Source: Hyphomicrobiales bacterium
GTDB lineage: Bacteria; Pseudomonadota; Alphaproteobacteria; Rhizobiales; Beijerinckiaceae
Direction of reading: 5' to 3'
Length of the DNA stretch: 64,000 nucleotides
NCBI GenBank assembly: GCA_900466745.1
Contig: UBNE01000007.1
Coordinates: 114,835 to 178,834, forward strand
The notes below the pieces were generated by a model that saw nothing but the letters and a program-made list of their open reading frames with translations, searched no databases and had not been told where the DNA came from. Shown piece by piece: positions 7,502 through 19,903 of the stretch (positions are counted from its first letter, which is position 1; every line of letters starts with the position of its first letter). The translations under genes and the position numbers were made by a program.

Positions 7502-8125
7502 ATGCTTCGCGATCCGATCGAGACCTACAACAATCTCGTCCCGATGGTGGTCGAGCAGTCGAGCCGCGGCGAGCGCGCCTTCGACATCTATTCGCGCCTG
7601 CTGCGCGAGCGCATCATCTTCCTGACCGGCCCGGTCGAGGACGTCTCGGCCTCGCTGGTCGTCGCCCAGCTCCTCTTCCTCGAGGCCGAGAACCCCAAGA
7701 AGGAGATCTCCTTCTACATCAACTCGCCCGGCGGCGTGGTCACCTCCGGCCTGTCGATCTACGACACGATGCAGTTCATCCGCTGCCCGGTGACGACGCT
7801 CTGCGTCGGCCAGGCCGCCTCGATGGGCTCGCTGCTGCTGACCGCCGGCGCCAAGGACATGCGCTTCGCCCTGCCGAACGCCCGGATCATGGTCCACCAG
7901 CCCTCCGGCGGCTATCAGGGCCAGGTCACCGACATCCTGATCCACGCCAAGGAGGTCGAGAGCCTGAAGAAGCGGCTGAACGAGATCTATGTGAAGCATA
8001 CCGGTCGCAGCTACGACGAGATCCACAACGCCCTCGAGCGCGACAACTTCATGACCGCCGAGCAGGCCCGCGATTTCGGCCTGATCGACAAGGTCCTCGA
8101 GAAGCGCAGCGACGAGGCGGCGTGA
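7502..8125 (+). CDS. clpP: ATP-dependent Clp protease proteolytic subunit
   Basis: Serine peptidase that forms the tetradecameric barrel used by ClpX and ClpA. The 207-residue product starts [19 protein letters not shown], the normal alphaproteobacterial N-terminus. [11 protein letters not shown] carries the nucleophile (Ser107) and [10 protein letters not shown] the His (132). The ATG at 7502 has AGGA eight bases upstream; the in-frame ATG at 7421 lies in the leader. clpX follows after 272 bases. Confidence 0.96.
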   Translation: MLRDPIETYNNLVPMVVEQSSRGERAFDIYSRLLRERIIFLTGPVEDVSASLVVAQLLFLEAENPKKEISFYINSPGGVVTSGLSIYDTMQFIRCPVTTLCVGQAASMGSLLLTAGAKDMRFALPNARIMVHQPSGGYQGQVTDILIHAKEVESLKKRLNEIYVKHTGRSYDEIHNALERDNFMTAEQARDFGLIDKVLEKRSDEAA

Positions 8126-8397
8126 GGCCGCGGCGAGCCCGCCCGATCCTGTGGGTTGGCCCGCGGTCACGGAATGCCCATATTGAAAGGCTATCGGCCC
8201 CGTGTTTGCATGAGGCCGGGGGTGAGCGGACAGGCGCTCCGTCATGATCCGGTTTGGATCGGCCCTGCGTATCCGGATGTATCGGAACGGGTCGTTAACC
8301 TAATCCTCGTGATCTGAGCGCTTATTTATGACGGAGGGACGACGGCAGCATCCGCCTCGGCAGGTGCGGTCCCGGCCTCCGGAACTGGAGATGGACA

Positions 8398-9669
<1,272 letters not shown>

Positions 9670-9694
9670 GCGCTTGCTGCAATGCGACAACAGG

Positions 9695-9718
9695 ACGCGC
9701 GCCCCTGGCGCGCGTTTT
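9695..9718 (+). terminator. Rho-independent terminator after clpX
   Basis: A perfect nine-base-pair stem, ACGCGCGCC / GGCGCGCGT, with loop CCT is followed by TTT, 25 bases after the clpX stop. Confidence 0.8.
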
Positions 9719-9755
9719 GCGTTTCGATGTTGAGGGACTGGCCGCGATCCTTGCT

Positions 9756-9892
9756 GTCATTCCGCGGCATTGCGCAGCAATGAACCCGGAACCCATGGCC
9801 ACGACATGTCTCGCGAAAGCACGGGCAGCCTGCATGGCAAGCTCGTGTTCATGGGGTCCGGGCTCTTCGCTGACGCGAAGCCCCGGAATGAC
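9756..9892. repeat. Long intergenic palindrome, GTCATTCCG variant
   Basis: Outer arms GTCATTCCGCGG and CCCCGGAATGAC enclose inner complementary segments (GGAACCCATG near 9788 with CATGGGGTCC near 9851). It is the same architecture as 3846-3960 but diverged in sequence. It lies between clpX and lon. Confidence 0.7.
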
Positions 9893-9944
9893 GGTGGGAG
9901 GCAACCCGTCACGCAACGCCGCGGTGCATGAACCGGAGGCCTCG

Positions 9945-9976
9945 CTTGAAAGCCGGCGAGGAAATCTCCACCTTAT
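9945..9976 (+). promoter_or_regulatory. Possible heat-shock (RpoH-type) promoter of lon
   Basis: CTTGAA at 9945-9950 and CCTTAT at 9971-9976 resemble the two halves of alphaproteobacterial RpoH promoters, and lon is a classic heat-shock gene. The spacing of 20 bases is longer than the usual 17-18, so this is tentative. Confidence 0.3.
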
Positions 9977-10114
9977 GTGCACTTGCGAGAGTCGCATGCC
10001 TAGTCAGGGTGGGACGCGCGAGGGCGGAAGGGTGAATGGTCGCTCTGGCCGCATACGTCCGATCGTTCCGCCCATCATGGGGGTTCGCCGGGCGCAACTG
10101 CAAAGGACAAGTCA

Positions 10115-12538
<2,424 letters not shown>

Positions 12539-12559
12539 CCGCGGCTCGCGGAATGGAAG

Positions 12560-12588
12560 CCGCCGGCGCGAAAGCGCCGGCGGTTTTT
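12560..12588 (+). terminator. Rho-independent terminator after lon
   Basis: CCGCCGGCGC (12560-12569), loop GAAA, GCGCCGGCGG (12574-12583), then five Ts. This is a textbook terminator, 22 bases after the lon stop. Confidence 0.9.
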
Positions 12589-12761
12589 CTTTGGCGCCGG
12601 GATGGGCGCGCCGGCGGCGCTATCGCGCCCATGCCGCGCGGTTCACCGCCGCGCGAAGGTCGAACGCCGCGCGATCCTGTATCGGCATGAGCGTTTCTGG
12701 GAACTTCCGGGCAGCTCAAGACTTTTCAGGGTCAGAGCCCCTGATGGCCCAAGGAGAATGC

Positions 12762-13221
12762 ATGCTTCATGTCGATATCCCCACCAAAAGCGAGTTCTCG
12801 CGATTGGCGGAGAGGCGTGCGGACCCTTGCGTTTCGATCTGTCTGAACACGACCCCGGTGACGCAGGACGTGCAGGCCAGCCGTATCGAGATGAAGAACT
12901 TCATCAGGGAGGCGCAGACCGCTCGGGAACGCGGCGTTCGACAAGCGGCGTCTTGCAGCCCTGCTGGGACGGCTCGGCGAAACCCTCGATGACGACGAGT
13001 TCTGGCGGTTCCAGGCCAACAGCCTCGCCGTGCTGGCCACCCTGGACGACATCCGGACCTTCCGCGCCACCTTCGTCGAGGAGGACGACGCCCGCGCTTA
13101 CGGCGTGGTCGACGAGATCACCGCCCGCATCTTCGCCAGCGGCGGGACCGTGGTGGGCCTGCGGCGCGAAGACGTTCCCGGCGGCAAGGAGCTCGCGGCG
13201 ATCCTGCGCTATTCGCCGTGA
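12762..13221 (+). pseudogene. Broken baeRF-family gene (frameshift plus central deletion)
   Basis: The start is intact: AAGGAG then ATG 12762, reading MLHVDIPTKSEFSRLAE and CVSICLNTTPVTQDVQASR, the N-terminus of bacterial archaeo-eukaryotic release factor (baeRF) family proteins. Near 12935 the reading frame shifts by one. The next frame gives AFDKRRLAALLGRL, DDDEFWRFQANSLAVLATL and DDIRTFR. At about 13066 the text jumps directly to the protein's end (ARAYGVVDEITARIFASGG then LRREDVPGGKELAAILRYSP). About 200 of the usual 360 or so residues are missing. Both lesions are visible in the raw sequence. The family's role is not well established; a stress or ribosome link is assumed from the fold. 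Confidence 0.85.
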
Positions 13222-13312
13222 GGGCTCGGGACGCTTTCGGGCGCTGCGGGGCGGCGAGGATGCCGTGCCGCAGCGCCCCGCTTTGCGCCGTCAGCCTGCC
13301 GGGTGAGCCGCG

Positions 13313-14563
13313 ATGACATCCAAGACCCTCTGGCGTCTGCGTCTGCTCACCCGAAAGCTCTGGGTGCGCGCTTCGCTGATATCGCTGCTGGCTGTGGCGG
13401 CGGCGCTGTTCGCCTTCGTGATCTCGCCCTATCTGCCGGAGGATCTGTCGACGGAGATCGGGGCGGAATCCGCCGACAAGCTTCTGTCGATCATCGCATC
13501 GTCGATGCTGGCGGTCACGACCTTCTCGCTCTCGACCATGGTCACCGCCTATGGCGCCGCGACGAGCAATGTGACCCCGCGCGCGACGCGCCTCATCATG
13601 GAGGATTCCACGACCCAGAACGTGCTGGCGGCGTTCGTCGGCTCGTTCCTCTACAGCCTCGTCGCCATCATCACGCTGGCGATGGGGGGCTATGGGGAGC
13701 GCGGCCGCATCGTGCTGTTCTTCGTCACGCTGCTGGTCGTGATCCTGATCGTCGTCACCCTGCTGCGCTGGATCGACTATCTGATGCGGCTCGGCCGGGT
13801 CGGTGAAACCACCAGGCGGGTGGAGGAGGCGGCCATCCGGGCGATGACCGAGCGCCGCGATGAACCGTTCCTGGGCGGCAGCCCGCTGCCGGGACGAGGC
13901 GGCATGCCGACGCCTCGCTTCGAGATCGGCGCGCCCGAGATCGGCTATGTCGAGCATATCGACACGGCCGCGCTCCAGAAGCTGGCGGACGCGCATGATG
14001 CGGAGATCCATGTGCTGGCGCTGCCCGGCGCCTTCATCGACGCCCGGCGCCCGCTCGCGGTCGTCACGAGCGCCGATGAGGAGCTGCACGCCAACGCCGC
14101 CTCGGCCTTCTCGATCGCCGCCGAGCGCAGCTTCGACCAGGACCCCCGGTTCGGGCTGATCGTCTTGGCCGAGATCGCGCAAAGAGCGCTTTCGCCCGCC
14201 GTCAACGACCCGGGCACGGCGATCGACGTCATCGGGCGGGCGGTCCGGGTGCTGTCGCTCTGGGGGCAGCCCTCGCCGGCCCGGCAGCCTCGCTACCCCC
14301 GCATCCATGTCCCTGCGATCGAGGCAGGGGAGCTGTTCGACGATTTCTTCCTGCCGGTGGCCCGCGACGGGGCCGGCATGGTCGAGGTTCAGGTGCGATT
14401 GCAGAAGGCTTTGGCCGCGCTCTCGCGCCTTGAGGCCCCGGGTTTCAGGGAAGCCGCCGGCCGGCATGCGGCCATCGCGCTGGAGCGGATGCGGAACGCG
14501 CAGGCGCCGGACATCGACCTCCGGCGGGCCGAAGCGGCGGCACCGAAGCTCGGCCGGGCGTGA
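13313..14563 (+). CDS. DUF2254 integral membrane protein
   Basis: A 416-residue protein matching the DUF2254 family, whose biochemical role is unknown. Predicted membrane helices lie at about residues 20-40 ([18 protein letters not shown]), 60-85 ([20 protein letters not shown]), 105-125 ([18 protein letters not shown]) and 132-155 ([19 protein letters not shown]). A soluble C-terminal domain of about 250 residues follows, with the conserved [20 protein letters not shown] segment. It lies between two pseudogenes in a decayed stretch but is itself intact. It is not obviously in an operon with either neighbour. Confidence 0.85.
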   Translation: MTSKTLWRLRLLTRKLWVRASLISLLAVAAALFAFVISPYLPEDLSTEIGAESADKLLSIIASSMLAVTTFSLSTMVTAYGAATSNVTPRATRLIMEDSTTQNVLAAFVGSFLYSLVAIITLAMGGYGERGRIVLFFVTLLVVILIVVTLLRWIDYLMRLGRVGETTRRVEEAAIRAMTERRDEPFLGGSPLPGRGGMPTPRFEIGAPEIGYVEHIDTAALQKLADAHDAEIHVLALPGAFIDARRPLAVVTSADEELHANAASAFSIAAERSFDQDPRFGLIVLAEIAQRALSPAVNDPGTAIDVIGRAVRVLSLWGQPSPARQPRYPRIHVPAIEAGELFDDFFLPVARDGAGMVEVQVRLQKALAALSRLEAPGFREAAGRHAAIALERMRNAQAPDIDLRRAEAAAPKLGRA

Positions 14564-14682
14564 AGGGCCGCCGCCGGCGGGCGGGCCGCTCCGGACCAGC
14601 CGAAACCTTCCCCCTTTCCTGAACGAACCACGTCTTGTCGCCTGCCCATGCCGCTCCGCCCGGCAACCGCCGGCCGCTCTCG

Positions 14683-15040
14683 ATGCTGCGAGAATTTCTC
14701 GACAGTTCCGCCTCGGGCGGCCTCGTGCTGATGGGCTCGGCCGCGCTGGAGCTGGTCGTCGCCAATTCCCTCTGGCGCCCGCCTATTTCGGCCTGCTGTC
14801 GGGCTATCTCGGCCCGCTCAGCGTTGCGCATTGGATCAAGGACGCGCTGATGGCGCTGTTCTTTCTGCTGGTCGGGCTGGAGATCAAGCGGGAGATGCTG
14901 GATGGCCAGCTCTCCACCTGGAGCCGGCGCATTCTGCCCGGCATCGCCGCCCTGGGCGGGCTGTCCTACCGGCGCTGATCTATCTGGCGTTCAACGCGGA
15001 TAATCCGGCGACGATACGCGGATGGGCGATTCCGGCGATG
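14683..15040 (+). pseudogene. nhaA: Truncated, twice-frameshifted Na+/H+ antiporter NhaA
   Basis: Three frames together spell the first 119 or so residues of Nha[20 protein letters not shown] and ELVVANS; then [37 protein letters not shown] and [16 protein letters not shown]; then [20 protein letters not shown] and IPA. The first break is best explained by loss of one C in the run near 14768, the second by loss of one base near 14967. After GWAIPA (about 15040) the expected ATDIAFALG is gone, so about 270 residues are deleted. A functional antiporter cannot be made. Confidence 0.9.
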
Positions 15041-15208
15041 CGGCTCCGGCGGCGCGCCCTCGACGAGAGCGTGGACGTTCGCGGTGGCGAGGGTATGGAG
15101 GGCGCGTCCCATATTCGGTTGCGGGGCCGGTCGGCGGCTGGATATGAGGTGCCCTCACGACGTTCCCCGGCACGCCGGCGCCCATTCTTGAAATTCTGTG
15201 AGACGATC

Positions 15209-15967
15209 ATGCACAACCGCTACGGAACACTGGCTTCCTGGGTTTACAACCTGGACAAGCCGGTCGGGCGCTCATTCGGAGACGTGGAATACTATCTGCA
15301 ACGTCTCAGGGAGTCCGAAGGCCCGATTCTGGAGCCTGCCGTCGGCAATGGCCGTATTCTCGTGCCGCTGCTCGAATCGGGCTTGTCGATAGAGGGGTTC
15401 GATGCGTCTGAGGAGATGCTGCGCTACTGCCTTGATGAATGCGGGAAGCGGAACCTTCCGGCGAAGGTGACGCGACAGACGTTCGAAGAGTTCTCCTACG
15501 ACAAGGGCTTTGCGGCCATTATCATCCCGGCGGGGTCGTTTCAGTTGCTCACGGATACGATGTCGGCGGCCGCTGTGCTGAGGCGGTTCCATGATCATCT
15601 CCTTCCCGGCGCTAAGCTGGTCATGGATCTCGATCCCATAGGCAGCTTCCTTGGCCCAGCCGGTCCGGTTCGACGCTGGGAGGCAGAGGACGGAGATCTG
15701 CTCACATTGACGGAACAGCGAGTTGAAACGGACTATGTCGCGCAGACTACGTTATCCCATCTCCGCTACGAGCATTGGCGGGATGGAAGCCTTCTGAAAA
15801 CCGAACTTGATCTGTTCAAGTTGCGGTGGTGGGGGGTCGAGGAGTTCTCGATGGTGCTGCAGCGCGCAGGCTTCGTGGATGTCGTGGTGTCAGGCAACTA
15901 CCAGCACGGAAGAGCGCCGCATAAGGACGACGAAATCATCAGTTTCGAGGCGCGGCGCCCCGCATAA
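15209..15967 (+). CDS. SAM-dependent class I methyltransferase, lower GC
   Basis: A 252-residue Rossmann methyltransferase. The SAM motif I region is ILEPAVGNGRILVPLLESG (about residues 35-53), followed by EGFDASEEMLRYC (motif II acidic loop), the middle strand AAIIIPAGSFQLL, and a C-terminal strand near FVDVVVSGNYQHG. The substrate cannot be read from sequence. Sampled 60-base blocks (15241-15300 and 15481-15540) have 33 and 34 G+C, below the neighbouring genes, which hints at acquisition. The ATG at 15209 follows directly after decayed sequence. The gene appears intact. Confidence 0.75.
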   Translation: MHNRYGTLASWVYNLDKPVGRSFGDVEYYLQRLRESEGPILEPAVGNGRILVPLLESGLSIEGFDASEEMLRYCLDECGKRNLPAKVTRQTFEEFSYDKGFAAIIIPAGSFQLLTDTMSAAAVLRRFHDHLLPGAKLVMDLDPIGSFLGPAGPVRRWEAEDGDLLTLTEQRVETDYVAQTTLSHLRYEHWRDGSLLKTELDLFKLRWWGVEEFSMVLQRAGFVDVVVSGNYQHGRAPHKDDEIISFEARRPA

Positions 15968-16341
15968 GCGGAGATGCGCTCTTCGGTTGCCCCGGGGACA
16001 AATGTCCGCGACAGGCGCGCTCTCCAAAGTGCGAGGGGCTTTTCGCGCCATGTCCTAGAAGGCGGTCGGGCCGGAAACCGCTCCCGGCCGCTGTTCGACG
16101 TGCTCCCGAGACTCTTTGCGGAATCGGGACTGACGACGATGGCTGAATGCGGTGCTGACCGTCCTCGCAACCAAGGCGATCATCCCGTGACGACGACCAT
16201 GCGGCACGGCCATCAGGCGACCGAATATCGCCACGGAGCCGTCGCGTGCGAACCCGGAGCCAGAAGCGCGACTGCGCGCCCGCCCGGGGAGGGCGCCATG
16301 GCGGAGACGGTGAGCGAAGCGAAGGGCCTTGTGCGAAACAA
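15968..16341. other. Intergenic region, nothing recognised
   Basis: These 374 bases separate the methyltransferase from tRNA-Ser. I see no ORF with a good ribosome-binding site, no terminator with a U tract and no repeat shared with the rest of the window. It may hold further decayed sequence and the 3' processing region of the tRNA. Confidence 0.4.
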
Positions 16342-16431
16342 TGGCGGAAGGGGTGGGATTCGAACCCACGGTGGGCTTGCACCCACGGCGGTTTTCAAGA
16401 CCGCTGCCTTAAACCACTCGGCCACCCTTCC
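16342..16431 (-). tRNA. tRNA-Ser (UGA)
   Basis: On the minus strand GGAAGGG pairs with CCCTTCC; discriminator G and CCA are encoded. The anticodon stem GCGGT / ACCGC with loop CTTGAAA gives anticodon TGA. The long variable arm (CCGTGGGTGCAAGCCCACCG) and the GGTTCGAATCC T-arm identify a serine type II tRNA. Confidence 0.95.
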
Positions 16432-16710
16432 GGTGACGGTTCAATGCCGCTCGTCCACCGATTTTGCAAGCCGTTCCACTCCAGCCCTGACGCCGGCGAT
16501 TCCCGCTCGAATCTGGTTTCTCGCCAGCTTGCGCCCACCCTCGGAGCAGGCTCCCCGCCGGGGAGGGGGCGTGGCGCGAAGGCCACGCCTTTCCGAAAAA
16601 TCGAGCGCGGCCGGCGATCGGGTTGACATGTGTCCGGTTTCCGACACTTTTGTGCCCGTCCGAGGGCGATGGGACGGCCCATTGACGGCGGCGCGTCGCG
16701 TTCCCGTCGT

Positions 16711-16725
16711 TTAACGATCCCTTAA
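16711..16725 (+). promoter_or_regulatory. CtrA-type box upstream of rlpA
   Basis: TTAA-CGATCCC-TTAA matches the alphaproteobacterial CtrA full-site consensus TTAA-N7-TTAA, 84 bases before the rlpA start. A possible -35/-10 pair (TTGACA at 16623, ACTTTT at 16646) lies further upstream. Cell-cycle control of a septal cell-wall enzyme would make sense; binding is inferred. Confidence 0.55.
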
Positions 16726-16808
16726 CGGAATTGGCCGAAAACTCGGCAAGGCCGCTCATGCGGCCTGGCTCGGTGTGAAGTTTTTGGCCCGAAAGACGGA
16801 ATGACGGC

Positions 16809-17975
16809 ATGATTCGAGGCGCACGCTTTTCGGCCACGGAGATGTCCTGCGAAGATTCCGGGTCGGCTGCGACGCCCTCATCCCTTCCTTCCATCCTGCG
16901 CTTCGGCTGCGTGGTGCTCGTCGGGCTTCTGGCGGCGAACTGCGCCGGCAACCAGACCGCGGGGCGCCGCTCCAAGGAGATCGGCGCCTTCCCGCAGTGG
17001 AAATACGGCGCCGCCAGCCCGCGCGTGGTCGCCGATGGCGAGCCGGTTCCCAAGGGCGGCGGCCGCCAGCTCGTCGGCAAGGCCTATTCGGTGGCCGGCA
17101 AGCGCTACGTTCCGTTCCAGAAGCCGGTCGGCTACTCCGCCGTCGGGATGGCCTCCTGGTATGGCGAGGCCTTCCATGGCCGCCGCACCGCCAATGGCGA
17201 GATCTACGATCGCAACAGCATCACCGCCGCGCATCCGACCATGCCGCTGCCGGCCTATGCCCGGGTCACCAACCTGCTCAACAACCGCTCGATCATCGTG
17301 CGCGTCAACGATCGCGGCCCCTTCCATGGCGGCCGCCTGATGGACCTGTCGCAGAAGACCGCGGAGGCGCTCGCCTTCCGCCATCTCGGCACGGCGCGCA
17401 TCAAGATGGAATATCTCGGGCAGGCCTCGCTCGCCGGCTCGGACGACAAGCTCCTGCTGGCGACCCTGCGCACCGACGGCACGCCCGCCCCGATTCCGGG
17501 CACGAGCGCGCGCACGATGGTGGCGAGCACCAGCGGCGCGGCGATGGAGCGCGCGGCGACCCCGGATCTGGACAGCCAGACGGAGCCGGTGGCCGAGCCG
17601 GCCGCTCCGGCCCCCGTCAGCCAGCCGGTGGTCCAGGCCTACGCGCCGCCTCAACCCCGCGTGATCGCGCCGAGCGCGCCGGTCGTCGCGACCCTGGCCT
17701 CCGCCGGCTCGGTGCCGTTCAGCGCCTCCGCCGCAGGCACGCCCGTCCGCGCCGCGCCGCTGCCGCCGAACCGCCCCTTCGATCTCGACACCATCGCCAA
17801 CGCCGCAAGGCCGGTCGCGGTTCCCGCGCCGCTGCGGGCGACGCTGCCGCCGGCGCGCGCCAATGTCGCGAGCTTGTTCGCCTCGCCCGAGAAGACCCCG
17901 ATCGAGCGGTTCTCCGGCAAGCACCCGCTGAACCGCCTGGCGCCGCAGCCGCTGCAGTCGCTGGCGCGGAATTGA
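16809..17975 (+). CDS. rlpA: RlpA-like septal lytic transglycosylase lipoprotein
   Basis: RlpA proteins cleave naked glycan strands at the division septum. The 388-residue protein has a hydrophobic export segment (CVVLVGLLAAN) ending at Cys45, a probable lipid-attachment Cys although Asn at -1 is unusual. The double-psi beta-barrel domain (about 115-205) is intact: GMASWYGEAFHGRRTANGE, YDRNSITAAHPTMPL and VRVNDRGPFHGGRLMDLS, with the Asp and His used for catalysis. The C-terminal part is a long Pro/Ala-rich linker, and the SPOR domain of E. coli RlpA is not evident. It heads the operon with the DD-carboxypeptidase and tmk, and a CtrA-type box lies upstream. Confidence 0.9.
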   Translation: MIRGARFSATEMSCEDSGSAATPSSLPSILRFGCVVLVGLLAANCAGNQTAGRRSKEIGAFPQWKYGAASPRVVADGEPVPKGGGRQLVGKAYSVAGKRYVPFQKPVGYSAVGMASWYGEAFHGRRTANGEIYDRNSITAAHPTMPLPAYARVTNLLNNRSIIVRVNDRGPFHGGRLMDLSQKTAEALAFRHLGTARIKMEYLGQASLAGSDDKLLLATLRTDGTPAPIPGTSARTMVASTSGAAMERAATPDLDSQTEPVAEPAAPAPVSQPVVQAYAPPQPRVIAPSAPVVATLASAGSVPFSASAAGTPVRAAPLPPNRPFDLDTIANAARPVAVPAPLRATLPPARANVASLFASPEKTPIERFSGKHPLNRLAPQPLQSLARN

Positions 17976-18024
17976 CGCCGATCCGGCTTGACCGGAGCGG
18001 CGGCGCTCTGCTTCAGATCGGAGC

Positions 18025-19251
18025 ATGAGCGCGGCGTTTCACCCGACATCGCAGGGCAGGCGGATTCCGGTGGCCGGAAGGCTCCTCCGTGGCCTGGCGA
18101 TCGCGCTCTTCGCGGTGTCGGCCTCGTTCGCCCGGGCGCAGAACTTCCAGTCTCAGGCGCCTTTCGCCTTTCTGCTCGATTCCGATAGCGGCGCCGTGCT
18201 CTACGAGAAGGCGGCCGACGAGCCGATGGTGCCGGCCAGCATGGCCAAGATCGCCACGGCGCTCGTCGCATTCCAGGAAATCGGGGCAGGGCGCCTCAAT
18301 CTCGACAGCGAGATCGGGATTTCGGAGAACGCCTGGCGCAAGGGCGGCGCCCCGGCCCGCGGCACCACGATGTTCGCGCTCGTGCATAGCCGCATCAAGC
18401 TTTCCGACATCCTCCAGGGGCTGATCGTCCAGGCCGGCAACGACGCGGCCATAGCCCTGGCCGAGGCGATCGCCGGCGACGAGACGACGTTCGGGCGGGT
18501 GATGACGGAGCGGGTGAGGGCACTCGGCCTGACCAGATCCGTCTTTCGCAACGCCACCGGCATGCCCGATCCCGAGCAGCGGGTGACGGCGCGGGAGATG
18601 GCGCTGCTGGCGAACCACATCGTCAAGACCTATCCGGAGCTTTACAGGTATTTCGGCCAGAAGGAATTCACCTGGAACAAGATCCGCCAGGTGAACCGCA
18701 ACCCGCTGCTGACGATGGATATCGGCGCCGACGGGCTGCAGACCGGCGATCTCGAGGAATCCGGCTACGGCCTCGTCGGCTCGGCCGTGGAGAACGGGCA
18801 GCGCCTGATCGTCGTGGTCAACGGGCTCAAGACCGGGCGGGATCGCGCCGCCGAAGCGCGCAAGCTGATCGAATGGGGCTTTCGCGCTTTCGAGAAGCGC
18901 CAGCTCTTCGGCGATGGCGAAGTGGTCGGCGAGGCCAGCGTCTATGGCGGCGAGAAGGGCCGCGTCGCCTTGCGCACCGGGGGAGCGGTGAGCCTGTTGC
19001 TGCCGCGTGGCACCGGCGAGCGCCTTTCCGCCCGGATCGTCTATCGCGGGCCGCTGAGCGTGCCCGTTCAGGAAGGCGCGGCGGTTGCGCAGCTCGTCGT
19101 CTCGCGCGGCGAGGTCAAGACGCTGGAGATTCCGCTCTATGCGGCGGAGACGGTCAAGGCCGGAAGCCTGCAGAGCCGGGCGCTCGATGCCGTGCTCGAA
19201 CTGTCGACCGGCTGGATCCGGCAGGCGCTGGCGCGGGTCACGCGGTCCTGA
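18025..19251 (+). CDS. S11-family D-Ala-D-Ala carboxypeptidase with altered motifs
   Basis: A penicillin-binding protein of the DacA/DacC/DacF type, 408 residues, exported by an N-terminal signal (LLRGLAIALFAVSASFARAQ, about 20-39). The first active-site motif SMAK (Ser72, Lys75) is intact. The second motif, normally SGN, is AGN (137-139, in LIVQAGNDAAIAL). The third, normally KTG, is QTG (239-241, in DGLQTGDLEESGYG). These changes should reduce or change peptidase activity, while the fold and the C-terminal beta domain look intact. The stop TGA at 19249-19251 precedes the tmk ATG by one base, showing an operon. It may be a scaffold or a specialised PBP. Confidence 0.88.
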   Translation: MSAAFHPTSQGRRIPVAGRLLRGLAIALFAVSASFARAQNFQSQAPFAFLLDSDSGAVLYEKAADEPMVPASMAKIATALVAFQEIGAGRLNLDSEIGISENAWRKGGAPARGTTMFALVHSRIKLSDILQGLIVQAGNDAAIALAEAIAGDETTFGRVMTERVRALGLTRSVFRNATGMPDPEQRVTAREMALLANHIVKTYPELYRYFGQKEFTWNKIRQVNRNPLLTMDIGADGLQTGDLEESGYGLVGSAVENGQRLIVVVNGLKTGRDRAAEARKLIEWGFRAFEKRQLFGDGEVVGEASVYGGEKGRVALRTGGAVSLLLPRGTGERLSARIVYRGPLSVPVQEGAAVAQLVVSRGEVKTLEIPLYAAETVKAGSLQSRALDAVLELSTGWIRQALARVTRS

Positions 19252-19252
19252 G

Positions 19253-19903
19253 ATGGGGCGGGGACGTTTCATCACCCTCGAGGGCGGCGAGGGCGCCGGC
19301 AAATCGACGCTGGCGCGCGCCCTGTCGCAGCGCTTGCGCGAGGCCGGCGCGAGCGTCGTCACGACGCGCGAGCCCGGCGGCTCCGCGAAGGCGGAAGCCA
19401 TCCGCGAGGCGATCCTGGCCGGGCGCATCAAGGAATACGGCGCCTTCGCCGAGGCACTGATGTTCTCGGCGGCACGCATCGACCATATCGACCGCCTGAT
19501 CCGCCCGGCGCTGGCGCAGGACAACTGGGTGATCTGCGACCGCTTCATCGATTCGACGCGGGTCTATCAGGGCGTGCTCGGCGAGATCGAGGCGAAGCTG
19601 CTCGCCGAACTCGAGCAGGTCACCATCGACGGTCTGATGCCGGAATTGACGCTGATCCTCGATCTCGACCCGGAAATTGGCCTCGCCCGTGCCGCCGGGC
19701 GCCGCAGCCCCGGCGAGAGCGTCGACCGCTTCGAGAGCGAGACGCTCGCCTTTCATCGCAGGCTGCGCGAGGCTTATCTGGAGATCGCGCGGCAGGAGCC
19801 GCAGCGCTGCGCCGTGCTCGATGCCGGCCTGCCGCCCGCCGCGCTGGCGGATGCGGCCTGGGCCGTGCTGAGCGAGCGCCTGACGACGAGACAGGGATCC
19901 TGA
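19253..19903 (+). CDS. tmk: Thymidylate kinase
   Basis: Converts dTMP to dTDP for DNA synthesis. The 216-residue protein starts MGRGRFITLEGGEGAGKST with the P-loop at residues 10-18. TTREPGGSAKAEAIREAIL holds the DRX-like substrate segment, DRFIDSTRVYQGVLG is the second substrate motif, and DLDPEIGLARAAGR is the lid region. The start lies one base after the carboxypeptidase stop, and its stop overlaps the holB start by one base (TGATG), so translation is coupled. Length is normal. Confidence 0.95.
   Translation: MGRGRFITLEGGEGAGKSTLARALSQRLREAGASVVTTREPGGSAKAEAIREAILAGRIKEYGAFAEALMFSAARIDHIDRLIRPALAQDNWVICDRFIDSTRVYQGVLGEIEAKLLAELEQVTIDGLMPELTLILDLDPEIGLARAAGRRSPGESVDRFESETLAFHRRLREAYLEIARQEPQRCAVLDAGLPPAALADAAWAVLSERLTTRQGS

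Noticed and set aside
8126..8397. Heat-shock promoter for clpX
   Set aside because: A TTGAAA near 8184 has no matching second element at acceptable spacing.
15039..15208. Minus-strand start of a protein reading MGRALHTLATANVHALVEG
   Set aside because: It looks protein-like but is short, runs into the nhaA remnant and cannot be assigned to a family.
16568..16589. GGCGTGGC/GCCACGCC hairpin as terminator
   Set aside because: It is on the upstream side of the minus-strand tRNA-Ser and far upstream of rlpA, with only a short T stretch; no transcript ends there that I can name.
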